From Gremmenia infestans (lineage: Eukaryota > Ascomycota > Leotiomycetes > Helotiales > Hamatocanthoscyphaceae): 64,000 bases of DNA. The translations under genes were made by a program, and so were the position numbers. The notes beneath the pieces are model-generated. The model saw only the letters and a program-made list of their open reading frames with translations. It did no database searches and was not told the DNA's origin. The stretch spans positions 1,302,001 through 1,366,000 of the forward strand of contig JAFEVB010000029.1 in assembly GCA_032629725.1 (NCBI GenBank), given 5' to 3'. This document shows positions 11,932-23,331 of this stretch, in pieces (position 1 is the stretch's first letter; each line of letters opens with the position of its first letter).

Positions 11932-14401
11932 AATGTTGGGGTGGGTGGGCAGTGGGTACCCTTTTGATGACCTTGTAGATACTGGGAAGGTGGAATGAGG
12001 GATTGAGAAGGTATGAGTGAGTGGAGGGTAAATGGTAGTATGTATAATTTCCCTGTTCCTCTACTGAGTATATCTATTGACCACTATTGTAGAAGATCAG
12101 GCTGATAAAGTCTTGGGGGCTTATGAAATATTACACCACCAGAACAACCAGTTGATTGAGCGGAGGGAAGAGTTCGTGTGAGCCGAGGTGCCCTCGAGTT
12201 ACATGAGCAACGAAAACACAGTGAGAATCTGCGACATATTCCATGAAAACAAAATTTTATTTATTCCCCAAGAAGTGCGACTTTACCGTTAAACTCTCCG
12301 CACTGTCGAAATATCCGACTATATCCTATCCACTAACCCCCACAAGCTTAATGACAAACTTGGCGGCTTTTAAACAATTCATTGCCACGAGTATACACAG
12401 ATCACAGGCTATGGAGAAGTAATCATGATCTGTTTCTGTATAGTGTCTGCATTCCTCTATGTCCAAGAAAACGGATGCTAGATTAGGCGTGCTTTATTTA
12501 TACTTTTAGGAGATAACAAGATCTTGTTTTACTAGCGGCGAATAAACGGGAATTTTTGGTTTGATTATTAAATAGGAGAAAGTTAGAAGCTTGGATGGAT
12601 GGTGAACGGAAATGGAATGGAATATGTAGAAATTAGACTTTATAAGACACTTAGCTGAGTTGTACATTTATCGAGATCGATCGTCATAAGGATTGCGCCC
12701 TCTTAATTCTTCACTTTACTTGCGAATATTCTATTATCTCTTTGTTTTTTCGTATTGCTTGAAACTGGCTCTATCTACAGGTTTGAAGTTAATTAATCGC
12801 CTGGGTTTCATCTAGAAATCCTACTACCAAGAAACTGTTTCATTTGATCGTTCCGATGAAACTTTTATAGTAGTAATAATTACCTGTATATTCTTTGAAA
12901 AGCTCTACTAGGGAATCTAGAAAAAGACAGATAACGAGAGTGAATAATTCTTTGGGCATTATAGATTGGTGTGGGGCTCCAACGTCCGTATCAGCACAGC
13001 GATGATGTATTTTATGAAAATTGGAATAATAATATAGTTAAAGATAAGCCTTCCTTTATAGAACACGATGGTGGAGAGGTCAGATGGTAGTAGAGAAGTA
13101 AATGATAGACAGACATTTAGGAATTTGGATTCTAAACGAGTCAAGTTCTATGGCCAGCTTCTTAGCTTTCGGACTATTAGAGAATATAAACAAGCAACTA
13201 GAATTCTTAGAATCCATCTTTAGAAGTGTTTTAGACTTGAGTGGATCTAAGGTTAAAGAGGTCGAAGAGGATAGGGAAAGCATTGCAATATAATAGTCTA
13301 TTCTAGTAAGTTCCTAAAAGCTTCACTTATTTAAAAAGAGTACTTGATATAGTTCGTCCCGCAATCTGGATAGTTTATAATAATCAGGTCAATCTCTAGT
13401 TGGGTTCTATTAGAGATAAAGCATAGCAATCTTGAGTAGGAAAGAAGTTAAAATTTATCTGCTTTAAACTATAGCTAGATAGAGTCTCGAAGGACTTTAA
13501 AAGCTGAATTAAGACTTTCTGCATATGCATAAGGCAAACCAAATAGATTAGCGACGCGGAAAAATTACCTAGATAAGCATAACGCCTTGTTTAGTTAATC
13601 TTAGACGTACTTAAAATATAAATGAATGTAAAATTATATAAGCAGCCTTCATCCAACTAAAGAGAGCCTGCAAAACGTATTAGAACCACGGCTTGAGTCT
13701 TATAACTTCCATCTAAAAAATATGTTAGAGCTCTTCACTTCTATCGGTTCCATCGTAGCAAAGTCATTCATGGCTCTATAGTATCTTCGTCCATCCTTGT
13801 TACTATAGCTCGCTTAGAGCTCCTTACCGTACAAGTAGGTACGGAGTTCGCTACTGGAAACTGTCGTCGCGACCCGCTAGCCCCGCTCGCTTCACCCTGA
13901 CAAGACAAACGCCAACGCCATATAAGTAAGATTTTAGGCAGCCGGGTCAAAACTTCCGTCCAATCCTTCCACTATAATCTTATCAGATCATCTTCGACCA
14001 ATCGTTTGCCAATTATCTTATCAGATCATCTCGCAACGCCGTACGGAGTATGCACCTACCATGCAAGTCTATATGTCTAACTATATCTAGGAGTCTAGGA
14101 CCGCCTGATCAGTTCATTTTCATGGAAGGCAAAGATTCCGACATCCTACCTTCCTTATTCGCGTACCATATGAGTCACAATAGACCTTCCTGGTAGATTG
14201 AAATGCTGGTAATTGACATTCTTGCAAATGCTCCCGAGAACGGAGGAACTACCTATATAACCTTCCCAAGGTCGGCTTCTTCATGGCAACTTTCCTCCTA
14301 GAGTATTCGCTCAAGTTTACTTTTGTTCAACCTCATTTACATCAAAAACTATTCCGCTTGTCTATTTCTTTCCTCCGTTGAAACACCAACCCTCATCTAA
14401 G
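11932..14401. other. AT-rich intergenic region
   Basis: No gene is recognised in about 2.5 kb. From roughly 12240 to 13740 the sequence is AT-rich, full of TAG/TAT words and stops in all frames, as in an old mutated repeat, but I cannot match it to a transposon family. At 13977-14035 the word CTTATCAGATCATCT occurs twice about 37 bases apart. The last 150 bases are likely promoter and leader of the MFS gene. Confidence 0.45.
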
Positions 14402-15901
14402 ATGGAGCAGCCGGTCGATATCGAGAAGCAGCCTCCTAACAAGGACAAGCAACCCGCTGAGGACGACGAGAAGCAACTCTCTGAAGTTGTATCGGAAGAT
14501 CCCTTCTTAGTCAAGTTCGCTGCACCCATTGACCTTGAAAACCCCCAAAACTGGCCAGCAACTAGAAAATGGGCAGTGACAAGCGTTCTGTCCGCAACTG
14601 GCTTCAACCGCATCATGGTTTCCACCATCATGGCCCCCGCACTTTCAACCATTGGCAGTGAGCTACACATGAGCAACATCGAATCAGTCATGGCCATGTC
14701 TGTCTACCTCCTCGCAACAGCCTTTGGCCCGCTATTGATAGGTCCACTTTCCGAGGTCTATGGACGCAAGCCCATGCTACACGCAACGAACATCTGGTTC
14801 CTCGGTTGGAACATCGTCTGCGGATTTGCTCACAGCAAAGGGCTGCTCATTTCTGCTAGATTTCTTGCTGGCTTTGGAGCAAGCGCTATCTACGCTCTCG
14901 CAGGTGGTGTTTTGGGAGATGTATGGCCGCCAGAGCAGCGTGGTACATCCTTAGGACTCTACATTATGATCCCGATACTTGGTTCTGCATGTGGACCTAT
15001 CATCGGAGCTTTCATAATCCAAACAACGACCTGGCGTTGGATTTTCTGGTCGACGTCAGTCATTCAAGCAGCTATGGTTGTCATGTCTTTGCTAGTCTTC
15101 AAGGAGACTCACGCACCAACCATTCTCAAGAAAAGGGCGAAACATTTCCGGAAAACTACTGGTAACGAAAGCTACTATACGGAGGTAGAAAGACTTGACG
15201 TGGGACGATCAATGTCTGGGATCATCCGGAACAGCCTCACACGCCCGATCCGAATGCTCATGTTCCATCCTATTGTGCAAGTCCAAGCACTCATGTCAGG
15301 TTTCGGTTATGGAATCCTCTATCTTGTATTATCGACTTTCTCCGATCTCTGGACCAACCAGTATCACGAATCCATATCCATTAGTGGTCTTCACTATATA
15401 GCGATTTGCCTCGGCGAAGTCATTGGTTGTGTCATTGGTGGTCCACTTATCGACTACAGTTTCCGCAGATTGAAGAAGCGAACCGACGGTGTGCCTCTCC
15501 CCGAGTTTCGCGTTCCAATGATGATACCTGGATATATTCTCGGACCTCTCGGGCTATTCATGTATGGCTGGGCAGCTGACAAGCTCGTGCAATGGGTCGT
15601 TGTGGATATCGGGGTTGCAATAATGGCTTTTGGTATGCAAATCGGTGATACGGCATTGCAGGCCTATGTCATCGACTCTTACCCAGATTACACGAGCTCT
15701 GCATCAGCTGCCACTCAGTTTCTGCGTAGTTTGGCAGCTTTTGGATTCCCTTTGTTTGCACCGAAAATGTATGAGGTTTTGGGTTATGGTTGGGGAAATA
15801 GCACGCTGGCTTTTGTTGGCCTTGCGATTGGGATACCTGCCCCGATGTTGATCTGGGTATACGGCCCAAAGCTGCGTACGAAAGCTCAATCTAGTCACTG
15901 A
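14402..15901 (+). CDS. MFS multidrug-type transporter (DHA1-like)
   Basis: This intronless gene encodes 499 residues, a normal size for 12-helix drug:proton antiporters of the plasma membrane. A charged cytoplasmic N terminus of about 55 residues precedes VKFAAPIDLENPQNWPATRKW, the usual pre-helix motif. The A motif follows helix 2 as GPLSEVYGRKP. RFLAGFGASA and a proline/glycine-rich helix 5 (IPILGSACGPIIGAF) resemble the antiporter motif. The central loop is Lys/Arg-rich. The ATG at 14402 follows a stop-free stretch without an earlier ATG. Substrate is unknown. Lying at the edge of a block of oxidative enzymes, it could export their product, but that is inference. Confidence 0.9.
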   Translation: MEQPVDIEKQPPNKDKQPAEDDEKQLSEVVSEDPFLVKFAAPIDLENPQNWPATRKWAVTSVLSATGFNRIMVSTIMAPALSTIGSELHMSNIESVMAMSVYLLATAFGPLLIGPLSEVYGRKPMLHATNIWFLGWNIVCGFAHSKGLLISARFLAGFGASAIYALAGGVLGDVWPPEQRGTSLGLYIMIPILGSACGPIIGAFIIQTTTWRWIFWSTSVIQAAMVVMSLLVFKETHAPTILKKRAKHFRKTTGNESYYTEVERLDVGRSMSGIIRNSLTRPIRMLMFHPIVQVQALMSGFGYGILYLVLSTFSDLWTNQYHESISISGLHYIAICLGEVIGCVIGGPLIDYSFRRLKKRTDGVPLPEFRVPMMIPGYILGPLGLFMYGWAADKLVQWVVVDIGVAIMAFGMQIGDTALQAYVIDSYPDYTSSASAATQFLRSLAAFGFPLFAPKMYEVLGYGWGNSTLAFVGLAIGIPAPMLIWVYGPKLRTKAQSSH

Positions 15902-16620
15902 TAACACTTGGGGATATTTTATGCTGCTATTTGCGAGTGTTATGTCAGCATTTGGATACAGGTGGCAGCTTTGAGTAACGACGTTATGAAGATTAGTTGC
16001 GAATAAAGTAACGTGGGATAGTCTTAGTTGCCCTGCTATTAAGCTGTAATTTTAGGGTCGGACTAGGCCTGAAAGATTGTTCTCAGTAGGGCTTTATTTT
16101 TCGAGCATCAAAGTACTTTATAGTTTGCCTAAGTGATTGGTACTAGGTGTTTATTAACTGGAATAAGACCTACTGTTTTGGGGGAGGGTCGCGATATTAA
16201 TAATCCGATCCCTGTTCTTTGCGGGTATTACAAGAAGTTCTTCCTTCGTCGCATTTAGCTTTGAGGGTTTGGCAAATATTATACGCATAAGCCGCTCGTT
16301 AAGCCTTCCTTAGTTTATCATTGCCATTATTCAAGAGGTAAGTAACGGAGAACGAATTTCGCGGGGGTCGAACTGCTGTGGGGGATGATACCGTTCTGTG
16401 GCCGATGTAGGGGTATGTGGTGGTGGGAAGGAAGCTGGAAACGGGGGGGGGGCTCTGAAATGCGGTTCAAATGAAGAAAGATGCCTCCTGTATCCATCAA
16501 GATGTGGCGGGGGGTTTACATTGTGATCTCTAGTAGAAGGTGGTCGGGGCTGCGGCAGTTCACTTGACGGATCTCGATGTCTAATATTTCGTTCTTGTTA
16601 TTATACAAATGTTTAGGATG
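15902..16620. other. Intergenic, no gene
   Basis: No coding signal is seen. The first part is 3' UTR of the transporter gene. A run of 11 G lies around 16444-16454. The four bases GATG at 16617-16620 may be the left target-site duplication of the adjacent element. Confidence 0.4.
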
Positions 16621-17223
16621 TGTTCAGGTTTATTCGTGAATATAAGCGATTCATTCTAGTTCATTCATAAATCTTAGCGCATTCACGAGTGACCTAGTTC
16701 ATTTATGAATCTTAGTACAAATTCACGTATACCCTAGGTCACTTGTGAGTATTAGTGATATTTACGAATAAACTAGTTTAATCGTAAATCTAGTTTACTT
16801 ATAAATCTAAGAGTTAACTTTATAGGTAATCCTATATAAAAAGACTCTTTTCTCCTTCCTAATTATTTATAACACCACCCCTAAAATACTAAGATTGTTA
16901 GATACTTTACTTACTAGCAATTGTTTTGATTCCTTATAGAAAAGTTAATGCAACCTAGTTAAGATAATTAAGTTAGTAATTGATATTATATAAATAAGAA
17001 GCAGTAGCAAATATCCTTAATTTTTATAGCAATTCATATATAAACTTGTTTATACATAAATCTTAGTTATATTTACGAGTATACTAGTTTATTCATAAAA
17101 CATAGCGCATTCACCAATAAACTGGTTTATACGTGAATCTAATTTATTCGTGAATTTTAGCGTGGATTCATAAATGAACTAGGATATTCATAAATCTGTC
17201 AGATTTACGAATGAACCGGAACA
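16621..17223. mobile_element. MITE-like element with terminal inverted repeats
   Basis: The 603-bp AT-rich segment begins TGTTCAGGTTTATTCGTGAA (16621-16640) and ends with its imperfect inverse complement (17203-17223). 18 of 21 bases match, and two of the three differences are transitions. Identical GATG tetranucleotides flank it at 16617-16620 and 17224-17227. Inside, the left 190 and right 190 bases consist of many degraded copies of a TTCATTYRTGAATCTTAG-like word in both orientations around a plain AT-rich core. There is no coding capacity. I interpret it as a non-autonomous DNA transposon or foldback element. A four-base target duplication can occur by chance. Confidence 0.6.
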
Positions 17224-18537
17224 GATGCATAATGATGATGATATACACGAGGGTCCTAAGCCTGGCCTGCGAGGATCTTCGTATGTTAGATGCTTAGTAT
17301 GTACTGAGGGTCGGCGGCCTAAGAGTAGTGTTGGTAGGAAGCTGCAGAGGCCGGACCATGGACGCAATTCGAGCGCTCCGGCTTGAATTTCCTGGTGAAC
17401 ACTATTACGAGCTTGATATAGATATGCACTAGTGGTAGGACAGGTGCCGTATTGATCAAAGAAAGGAATTGATGGGTTTAAACTTGACTTGGCATATAAA
17501 GCAGGAGCTGAGAGAAAGAAGCTTTAAGTAATAAGATAAATGGTAACATATGGATGAAGAGTAACAGAAAGTCGTCCTATTTATTATCTAGCAATAGTAA
17601 CCCGGACAGAGACATTAGAAACACCAAAGGAGCCGGGATATTTGCGGGTCTCGTAAGAGATTGATCTAAATAGCTGCTGCACGAGGACTGGACTGAATTG
17701 TAAGATGTGGCATGTCAAAAGAGTGGGATCAAGGATCAATGATCCCTTCCTTTGCCAGGTGGAGATACATTGGCGTAGAAACTTTCCGGCTTGCTTCCAA
17801 ACGCAGACTGGCTGGCCCGAGCATTCGGCACGCTTTGCTTTGTCCCACCCCAATCTTGAATTGCGGGGGGAGGGAAAGGCGGCTTCCATTCATTCCTTCC
17901 AAAGGTTTGCCGAAAACACATCACGCATATTGCTTAATGTAAGTTACGCTCCCGCACATGGCCTACCTCAGGTGTTTTGTTTGGCGAGCCACGGTCGAAA
18001 CTCGAAGCTGATTGGCTGTACCAGGCCGCTGCTGGAAAGGGGTGTCTTGTACTTGCTTTGAATACCTTTCTAAGCATCGGAACTCTCCCACAATCCTACG
18101 AAATTCTAGATATCGATATCGACCACTCTAAAATGTTCGACCCTCAAACGAAGCCAAACAGAGATCAGTACTCAATATAACAATCTTCTTTTCTTTTCGA
18201 TTTATGAATTTGATCCGCCCTACTGCAGTTCTTAACTATTCCAACTTACTTAGTACTTGTTGCTATCTTCGTTCTTTGGAATCTTCCAAATCAAGCTGAC
18301 GTTTGTCGCGCAACAGGTAACAAGACCTTTAAAAATTCCCGAACCCTTTCTGTCTACTCTCCTACAAAGCTCGACTTCCGCATCCAAATGAATCGCCAAT
18401 ACAACTCTGTCCTTGGTTCGGTGCGCTCCTACCGTTTGCTCGAATTATCTCGTGACCAGTGCCTTGAGCCCTGCATCTGACATTAGTGTATGCTGTGTCT
18501 AGACATCGACATACACGACGACTACTATCAAAAAGCT
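17224..18537. other. Intergenic, no recognisable gene
   Basis: Several overlapping frames of 60-120 codons exist between 17580 and 18180 on both strands, but none has a domain or consistent splice sites. I see no RNA gene. The last few hundred bases should contain the 3' UTR of the minus-strand oxidase gene. Confidence 0.4.
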
Positions 18538-20536
18538 TTAAGCCAGCCGTCCGCTCACCACCTCCTTAAAAGATCCCGCCACTTCAATTTGCACCTGCGG
18601 ACTATTACCTAACCCCACAGCCTGGACAGCGCATGTCGAGTTCGAATCCGAGTCCACGAGCGAAATTTTGAAACCCCCGGGCATTAGCGTTTGGAAAACA
18701 CCATTGGGATCGTACTTGGCAGAAGCGGCCTTGATCTTTGCCACGCTGGCGTTGCCATAGCCCTCGAGCGGCGCTTGGCTGCGATCAGCGTAGTTGAGGT
18801 AGATGAAGGGGTTGTCGGTGTGGTTTGCTACCGAGGCGGCTTTGATGTCACTAATGGCTTGTCGACCTTTGCTATTGAAGAGGTCGTCTTGCTCGGCTCC
18901 TTGCCAAGCGAGGTAGAGCTGGTATACTGGATCAATGACATTAGTCAAGTTCAAAAGGATAACGTGGGGGATATGGTGTGGAATAGGTGGAAGCAAGCGC
19001 CAAATCAGTTCCTGGCACGGGGGCGTGGATTGGAAACAAGCAGGACTTACGCATGAGGTTGTCTGTGAAACGATCTAGTCCGATAACGTTTCCGCCGGCT
19101 TCTGCTCCGTGTTGTCCGAACAGAGCTGGGATTGGTTGAAAGAGCGTGTTGATGGTCCAGTTGCCTCTGGGCTTGGCAGCCTGAAGTGTGGTGTACAGTG
19201 CCTCGTGGGTCGAGACTATTTTTGTGAGGATGTCGACGTCGTTTGCAAAGGTGAGGGTGAGGAATGTGTCCCTTTCATGCTTATATCAGTACTTACAGCC
19301 ATTTTCGACGACAGAAGAGACAACTCCCAAGAGCACATACCTGAAGCCATCGGGCTGTTCAAGTTCGGCCACCATATTTGAGAGATTTGCAATGCGTGTA
19401 GTATCCGATAGATTTCCAGGAATAGCGAGGAATTTTTCGAAAATGGCTGGGCGCGCAATTGGCTTAGTGTAGTCATATACGTTGATGACGGATGTCTTGT
19501 TTGCTAGATTCGTGGACGTGAAGAACGTAATGGCAGAGCTATTAGGATCATTCTTGAGATTGTCCCCAAAGTCGACTAGAGCCTCGATCTGTTGAGTGGC
19601 TGTACTGAAAGGGTAAGTCACGATGCCGCCCCAAAGGTCTTCAGCTTGAAAAGTGTATATATCATAGCGAACCACAATTCCAACGTTGCTTGAGCCTCCT
19701 TTGAGAACTTGGAAGAGGTCCGAGTTCGTGTGGGCATTGGCATCAATGATGGAGCCGTTTGCAAGCACAACCTAGTCAATGTTAGCCTGATGTCAAAAGT
19801 CGCGCGGCACAAGTGAGTGTACCTGAAAGTTGGCTACATTATCACAGGCATATCCTTTTGCTGCCGCGTAGAAGGAGTTTCCACCACCAAGCATAAATCC
19901 GCCAACGCCAACAGTCGGATCTCGGCCTCCAACCACCAGAACCCCTTGAGGTAGAAGTGTGCTATATACTTCACCCCACCTAGCCCCAGGAAGGATTGAG
20001 GCAGTGTCGTTCTCTGGGTGATACGTCGTGGAATTGAGGTACCCCAGGTCAAGCATCACGCCGTAGTCGATGCTTGCTGCTCCAGGCCAGCACGTGTGAC
20101 CACCACTTCGGACTGCAAACTGACAAATTTGGCGCTCGTTTGCTTCTACTAAAGCCGTGAGGGCCTGAGAGACTTCGCTGACGCTTTGTGGTAGGATAAT
20201 ACAGCGTGGCGTCAATCGTGCTGCTAATGACCATTGCATTGCTGCTCTGTCTGCATAAGACCCGTCACTAGGAGTCATGAGTCGGTTCCCAATAGGGGAG
20301 TTGGCTAGATAAGCACACTATGAGATGTCATGTGAGCAACTTGAGTTGTACACGCACGTTAGACTTACACATCCTGGCCCTAAGTTGCTGTTTGTTGATG
20401 TTTGAAACGTCTCTCCTGACACCACTTCTCCCAATGCCGTGTTGGTGGAGATCGGACAAGCGCCTTCTGTTGTTGCTAAAGCTGACGCGACTAAGCTGCC
20501 GATGCTAGCAGCAATGGTACGGCTTTTGACAAACAT
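18538..20536 (-). CDS. Secreted FAD-linked oxidoreductase, berberine-bridge-enzyme-like
   Basis: Five exons on the minus strand (20536-20369, 20317-19823, 19771-19341, 19271-19051, 18926-18538) join in phase to 567 residues. The first 22 or so residues form a signal peptide. The FAD-binding PCMH fold carries RSGGHTCWPG near residue 127, whose His is the covalent flavin attachment site of the family. GGRDPTVGVGGFMLGGG and GYACDNVANFQVVLANGS follow. The BBE C-terminal motif is present as YLNYAD and YDPNGVFQTLMPGGFK. The fourth intron (18927-19050, 124 bp) contains a deceptive open frame; splicing to TATACC at 18926 restores frame and gives the expected LYLAW strand. Members oxidise alcohols, sugars or alkaloid-type substrates with oxygen. 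The substrate here is unknown. The exact first splice acceptor is less certain. Confidence 0.88.
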
Positions 20537-21421
20537 GTTGACTATTGAATTGAGATTCGAGGCGTGGAGGTGATGGAGGATCGGTATGTATGTATTGCGG
20601 AAAACCGGCGAAATACACCCTCAGACGAAGGATCACGGGGCTCTGCTCTATAGCAACTGTTGGTCGCAGACCCTCTTACAGGCTTACAGCAAACTTGGAA
20701 GTACGCCCGATATAAAATTGAATTCTAGTTATCCTACTAATACTAATAAGGTAAAGGGCACCGGTCACCCAGGCTACCAATAATAAAATTCTATCTACAG
20801 TACAGTACAGTACAGTACAGTACTGTACTGTATTCAGCATGTCTGCTGAGAATCTCCCCGGCACGCGCCCCATGATTCGTTTGCGGAGACCCCGGGCGAG
20901 TGCGAGATACTTCTACTGTACATCCTTAGTTCGTATTTGGAATCTTAAGGCACGTGCGTCCAGGGCTTCTAATTGGTCGGCCGGATAATGAGGGGAACCC
21001 CACCTTTTCTCCCGCCTTTCTCTATAGTAGCGCCTACGTAATTCCCCTACTGTCAGTACGGTAGTACAGTACTAGAGTCTCCCGGACCCTCCCGGTGCTT
21101 CCGTTGCAGGGATTCCGGATACCCCAAATCCTGTGCGCGACACCGTTCATGTGGGGAAGTTGCCCACCCTGGTAATCTTACTATAGGACAAAGGCGCAGA
21201 GATGCAAACTTGATACTTTGCGCCGTTCAAAAGTAACTCGAGCCTTACTAATTGCCTTTTTAGGTCTGGATGATATTGCTTAGACACAAGTATACCCTGT
21301 CTATCCAATAGATGGGCAGGAAAGACCCTATATTGGGTAAAGTCACCTAGATTATCATTATATGGCACTGGGTATACCGACAACTACCACAGGCGCAATA
21401 TTAGATATCGTAATCATATTT
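20537..21421. other. Intergenic with TACAG repeats
   Basis: No gene is seen. The region contains a TACAG microsatellite that ends as an inverted copy (20796-20832) and another CAGTACGGTAGTACAGTAC cluster at about 21054. It separates the 5' end of the FAD oxidase gene from the 3' end of the acyl-CoA oxidase-like gene. Confidence 0.4.
20796..20832. repeat. TACAG microsatellite with perfect palindrome
   Basis: Five tandem TACAG units are followed by their inverse complement. Bases 20811-20832 form a perfect 22-bp palindrome able to fold into a hairpin or cruciform. It lies about 260 bp upstream of the FAD oxidase start codon. Confidence 0.9.
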
Positions 21422-23331
21422 TTATATTTTAGCCTGAAAATACTCGATTTCTGAACCTTGAAATGATGGTAAGCTGGAGAAGAAAACAGCCTGTCTATCT
21501 TGGTCAACCATAGGCGCATTGACGAAAGCGTCAACTGCCGGGTCGTTTATCATGTCTTTCAACAACGGTAATATGGAATTCACCGCATCGACATTGCGAT
21601 TCATCAGCTCCCGCCGCGACATGATACCGTTCTCAACGTACCAGCTCTGGTCTTCCATCATACACGTGGACTCGTACAAAGCCAACACTTGCGGCGTCAT
21701 ACCGACACCACGATCGTTTCCGTGTATCATAGCATCCTTGGCAGCTTCGTATGCCATGCGTTGACCCGTAGCCTGGACCAACGGCAGACACAGCGGTAGG
21801 AGGCGGGTGTTGAACTCTTTGCCGCGTTGTCCATCGGGAAGAGACGCCCATATCTGCCGGGCCTCGTCCCAGACTCCAGACTCATGGCGCGCCAGAAGAC
21901 ACTGCGGGTCACGCGGTTTCGGCGGTGCATACCGCCCGAGAAGGGCCTCACTCGCGAGTCGGATGCAGAGTACCACAAAGTCACCTTCGGCGATGTTGTT
22001 GCCCTTCTCGGCGAGCCATAGTTCACTAATCTGGAAGAGGTCGTTACAGGTTAACTCTTGCGAAGACAGCTCTGGTGTGGGACGAGGAGTCTACTGACTT
22101 GATTGTGAGCGTAAAGACCTTGCCAGCCACATCGGTCCACGAGTTCGCTCAGCGCTTTCTGCGTGTAGCCGAGGACGGTAGCCTTGAAAGTGCCGGCGAT
22201 TACGTTCTGCATGTCTGGCTTTCCGACGTTTGCCATAAACAACTGCATCGCCTCGATTGCATACTTGTCAAGAACGACAGCATGCGCAAGAATTCGTGCG
22301 ATCGGGCCGTACTGGGTGCTGAATGAGAGGATAGGGACCGACTTGGGCGCACCGACCCGCCGTTGGGCGCTGTACCTACCGGCAATGCAGCCGGCCACGC
22401 GCAGAACGGTGGCATTGCTTGTAGAGAGGCAAAGCGTGCCGACAGTCACGCGGTGGATGGCGCGCAGGAAGTCTTTTCGCTCGTCCTTGGGCGAGCCGTG
22501 AAGGTGTCCGAGCAGGGCTTCAGCGGGCAGCGGTACGTGGCGAAAGCTCGTCGAGGCGTGGTCAATGGCCTTGGCTCCTGGACGAGCGGGAAACAAGATA
22601 CATGCAACGCCGCGGCACATCGCACCCGACGCATCGTTCAGAGGCACGATAAATGAACGTACGCCATGGTCTTTATCAGCCACCATGAGCCGGGCAAAAA
22701 CAACAGCCATGCGCGCCATACCAGAGTGCGGAGAACTTGGAGGCATTGTCTTGGCTGCACGAGGATTGGGAGTGTGAAGCACGAAAGAGCCGTCGGCTTG
22801 ATGGGTCGCTGTGGTTTCAATGTTTCTCGCGTCCAGCCCATGGCCCAGCTCGGTCAGCAAGAACTCGCCGCATGTGTCGAAGCGTTCCAAGGCTTGGAGC
22901 AAAGGCAGCAGGTCTGATCGCTCAGAAAGAAACGAGCTGATTGTGCCCATGCAGAGGTTCCAGTGAATGGTCAGGATAGTCCATGCACCGGAGTCGAGGG
23001 TAAATGCTGCTGGAAGATGAGCACCAGACCGTCCAAGTAGTGATGTACTTAGGGGATCGACTGACCATGACGATGAAAGTCCCAGAATTTTGGCTTCAGT
23101 GAGCGTATATCCTCAATTGTCATTCCTAAAAAAATCTCACTATCAGTGTTGATTGACCTCAAGAGTATTGTAGCTTTTCTAACCGACTGCCTTAATAAGA
23201 CTTCGCGCTCGCTCATATGCAAGCCTGATTCTCGCCTCGACAGATGAGGCTTCTAGCTCACGGTACTGCTGCCAGATGGGCTCTTGGAGGATTGGCGCGA
23301 ACGACTCGACTCGAGAAAACGGGTCAGTCAT
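21422..23331 (-). CDS. Acyl-CoA oxidase/dehydrogenase-like flavoprotein
   Basis: Four minus-strand exons (23331-23184, 23125-23066, 23009-22099, 22030-21422) join in phase to 575 residues. The N-terminal helical domain reads YERARSLIKAVGMTIEDI and then AFTLDSGAWTILTIHWNLCMGTI, as in fungal acyl-CoA oxidases. The middle beta domain covers NIETTATHQADGSFVLHTPN to MPGA-like regions. The C-terminal helical domain includes ISELWLAEKGNNIAEGDFVVL, where EGDxxVL carries the family's catalytic Glu. At 575 residues it is shorter than the roughly 660-700 of peroxisomal beta-oxidation enzymes. I see no clear PTS1 tripeptide (it ends AKI). It may act on a specialised acyl thioester. It is transcribed divergently from an SDR gene. 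Confidence 0.85.

Noticed and set aside
16190..16330. Possible Ty3-type reverse-transcriptase scrap (a frame reading YYKKFFLRR)
   Set aside because: The resemblance covers fewer than ten residues and is followed by stops, which is not enough to call a retroelement.
17584..18180. Overlapping frames of 60-120 codons on both strands
   Set aside because: No frame has a domain, a supported start or consistent splice sites, and the two strands compete over the same bases.
18538..18996. Apparent frameshift in the FAD oxidase gene near 19051, because a neat frame (LPPIPHHIPHVILLNLT) continues in another phase
   Set aside because: Splicing to the acceptor before 18926 restores the frame exactly and gives the conserved LYLAW strand. 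The tempting frame is intron sequence.
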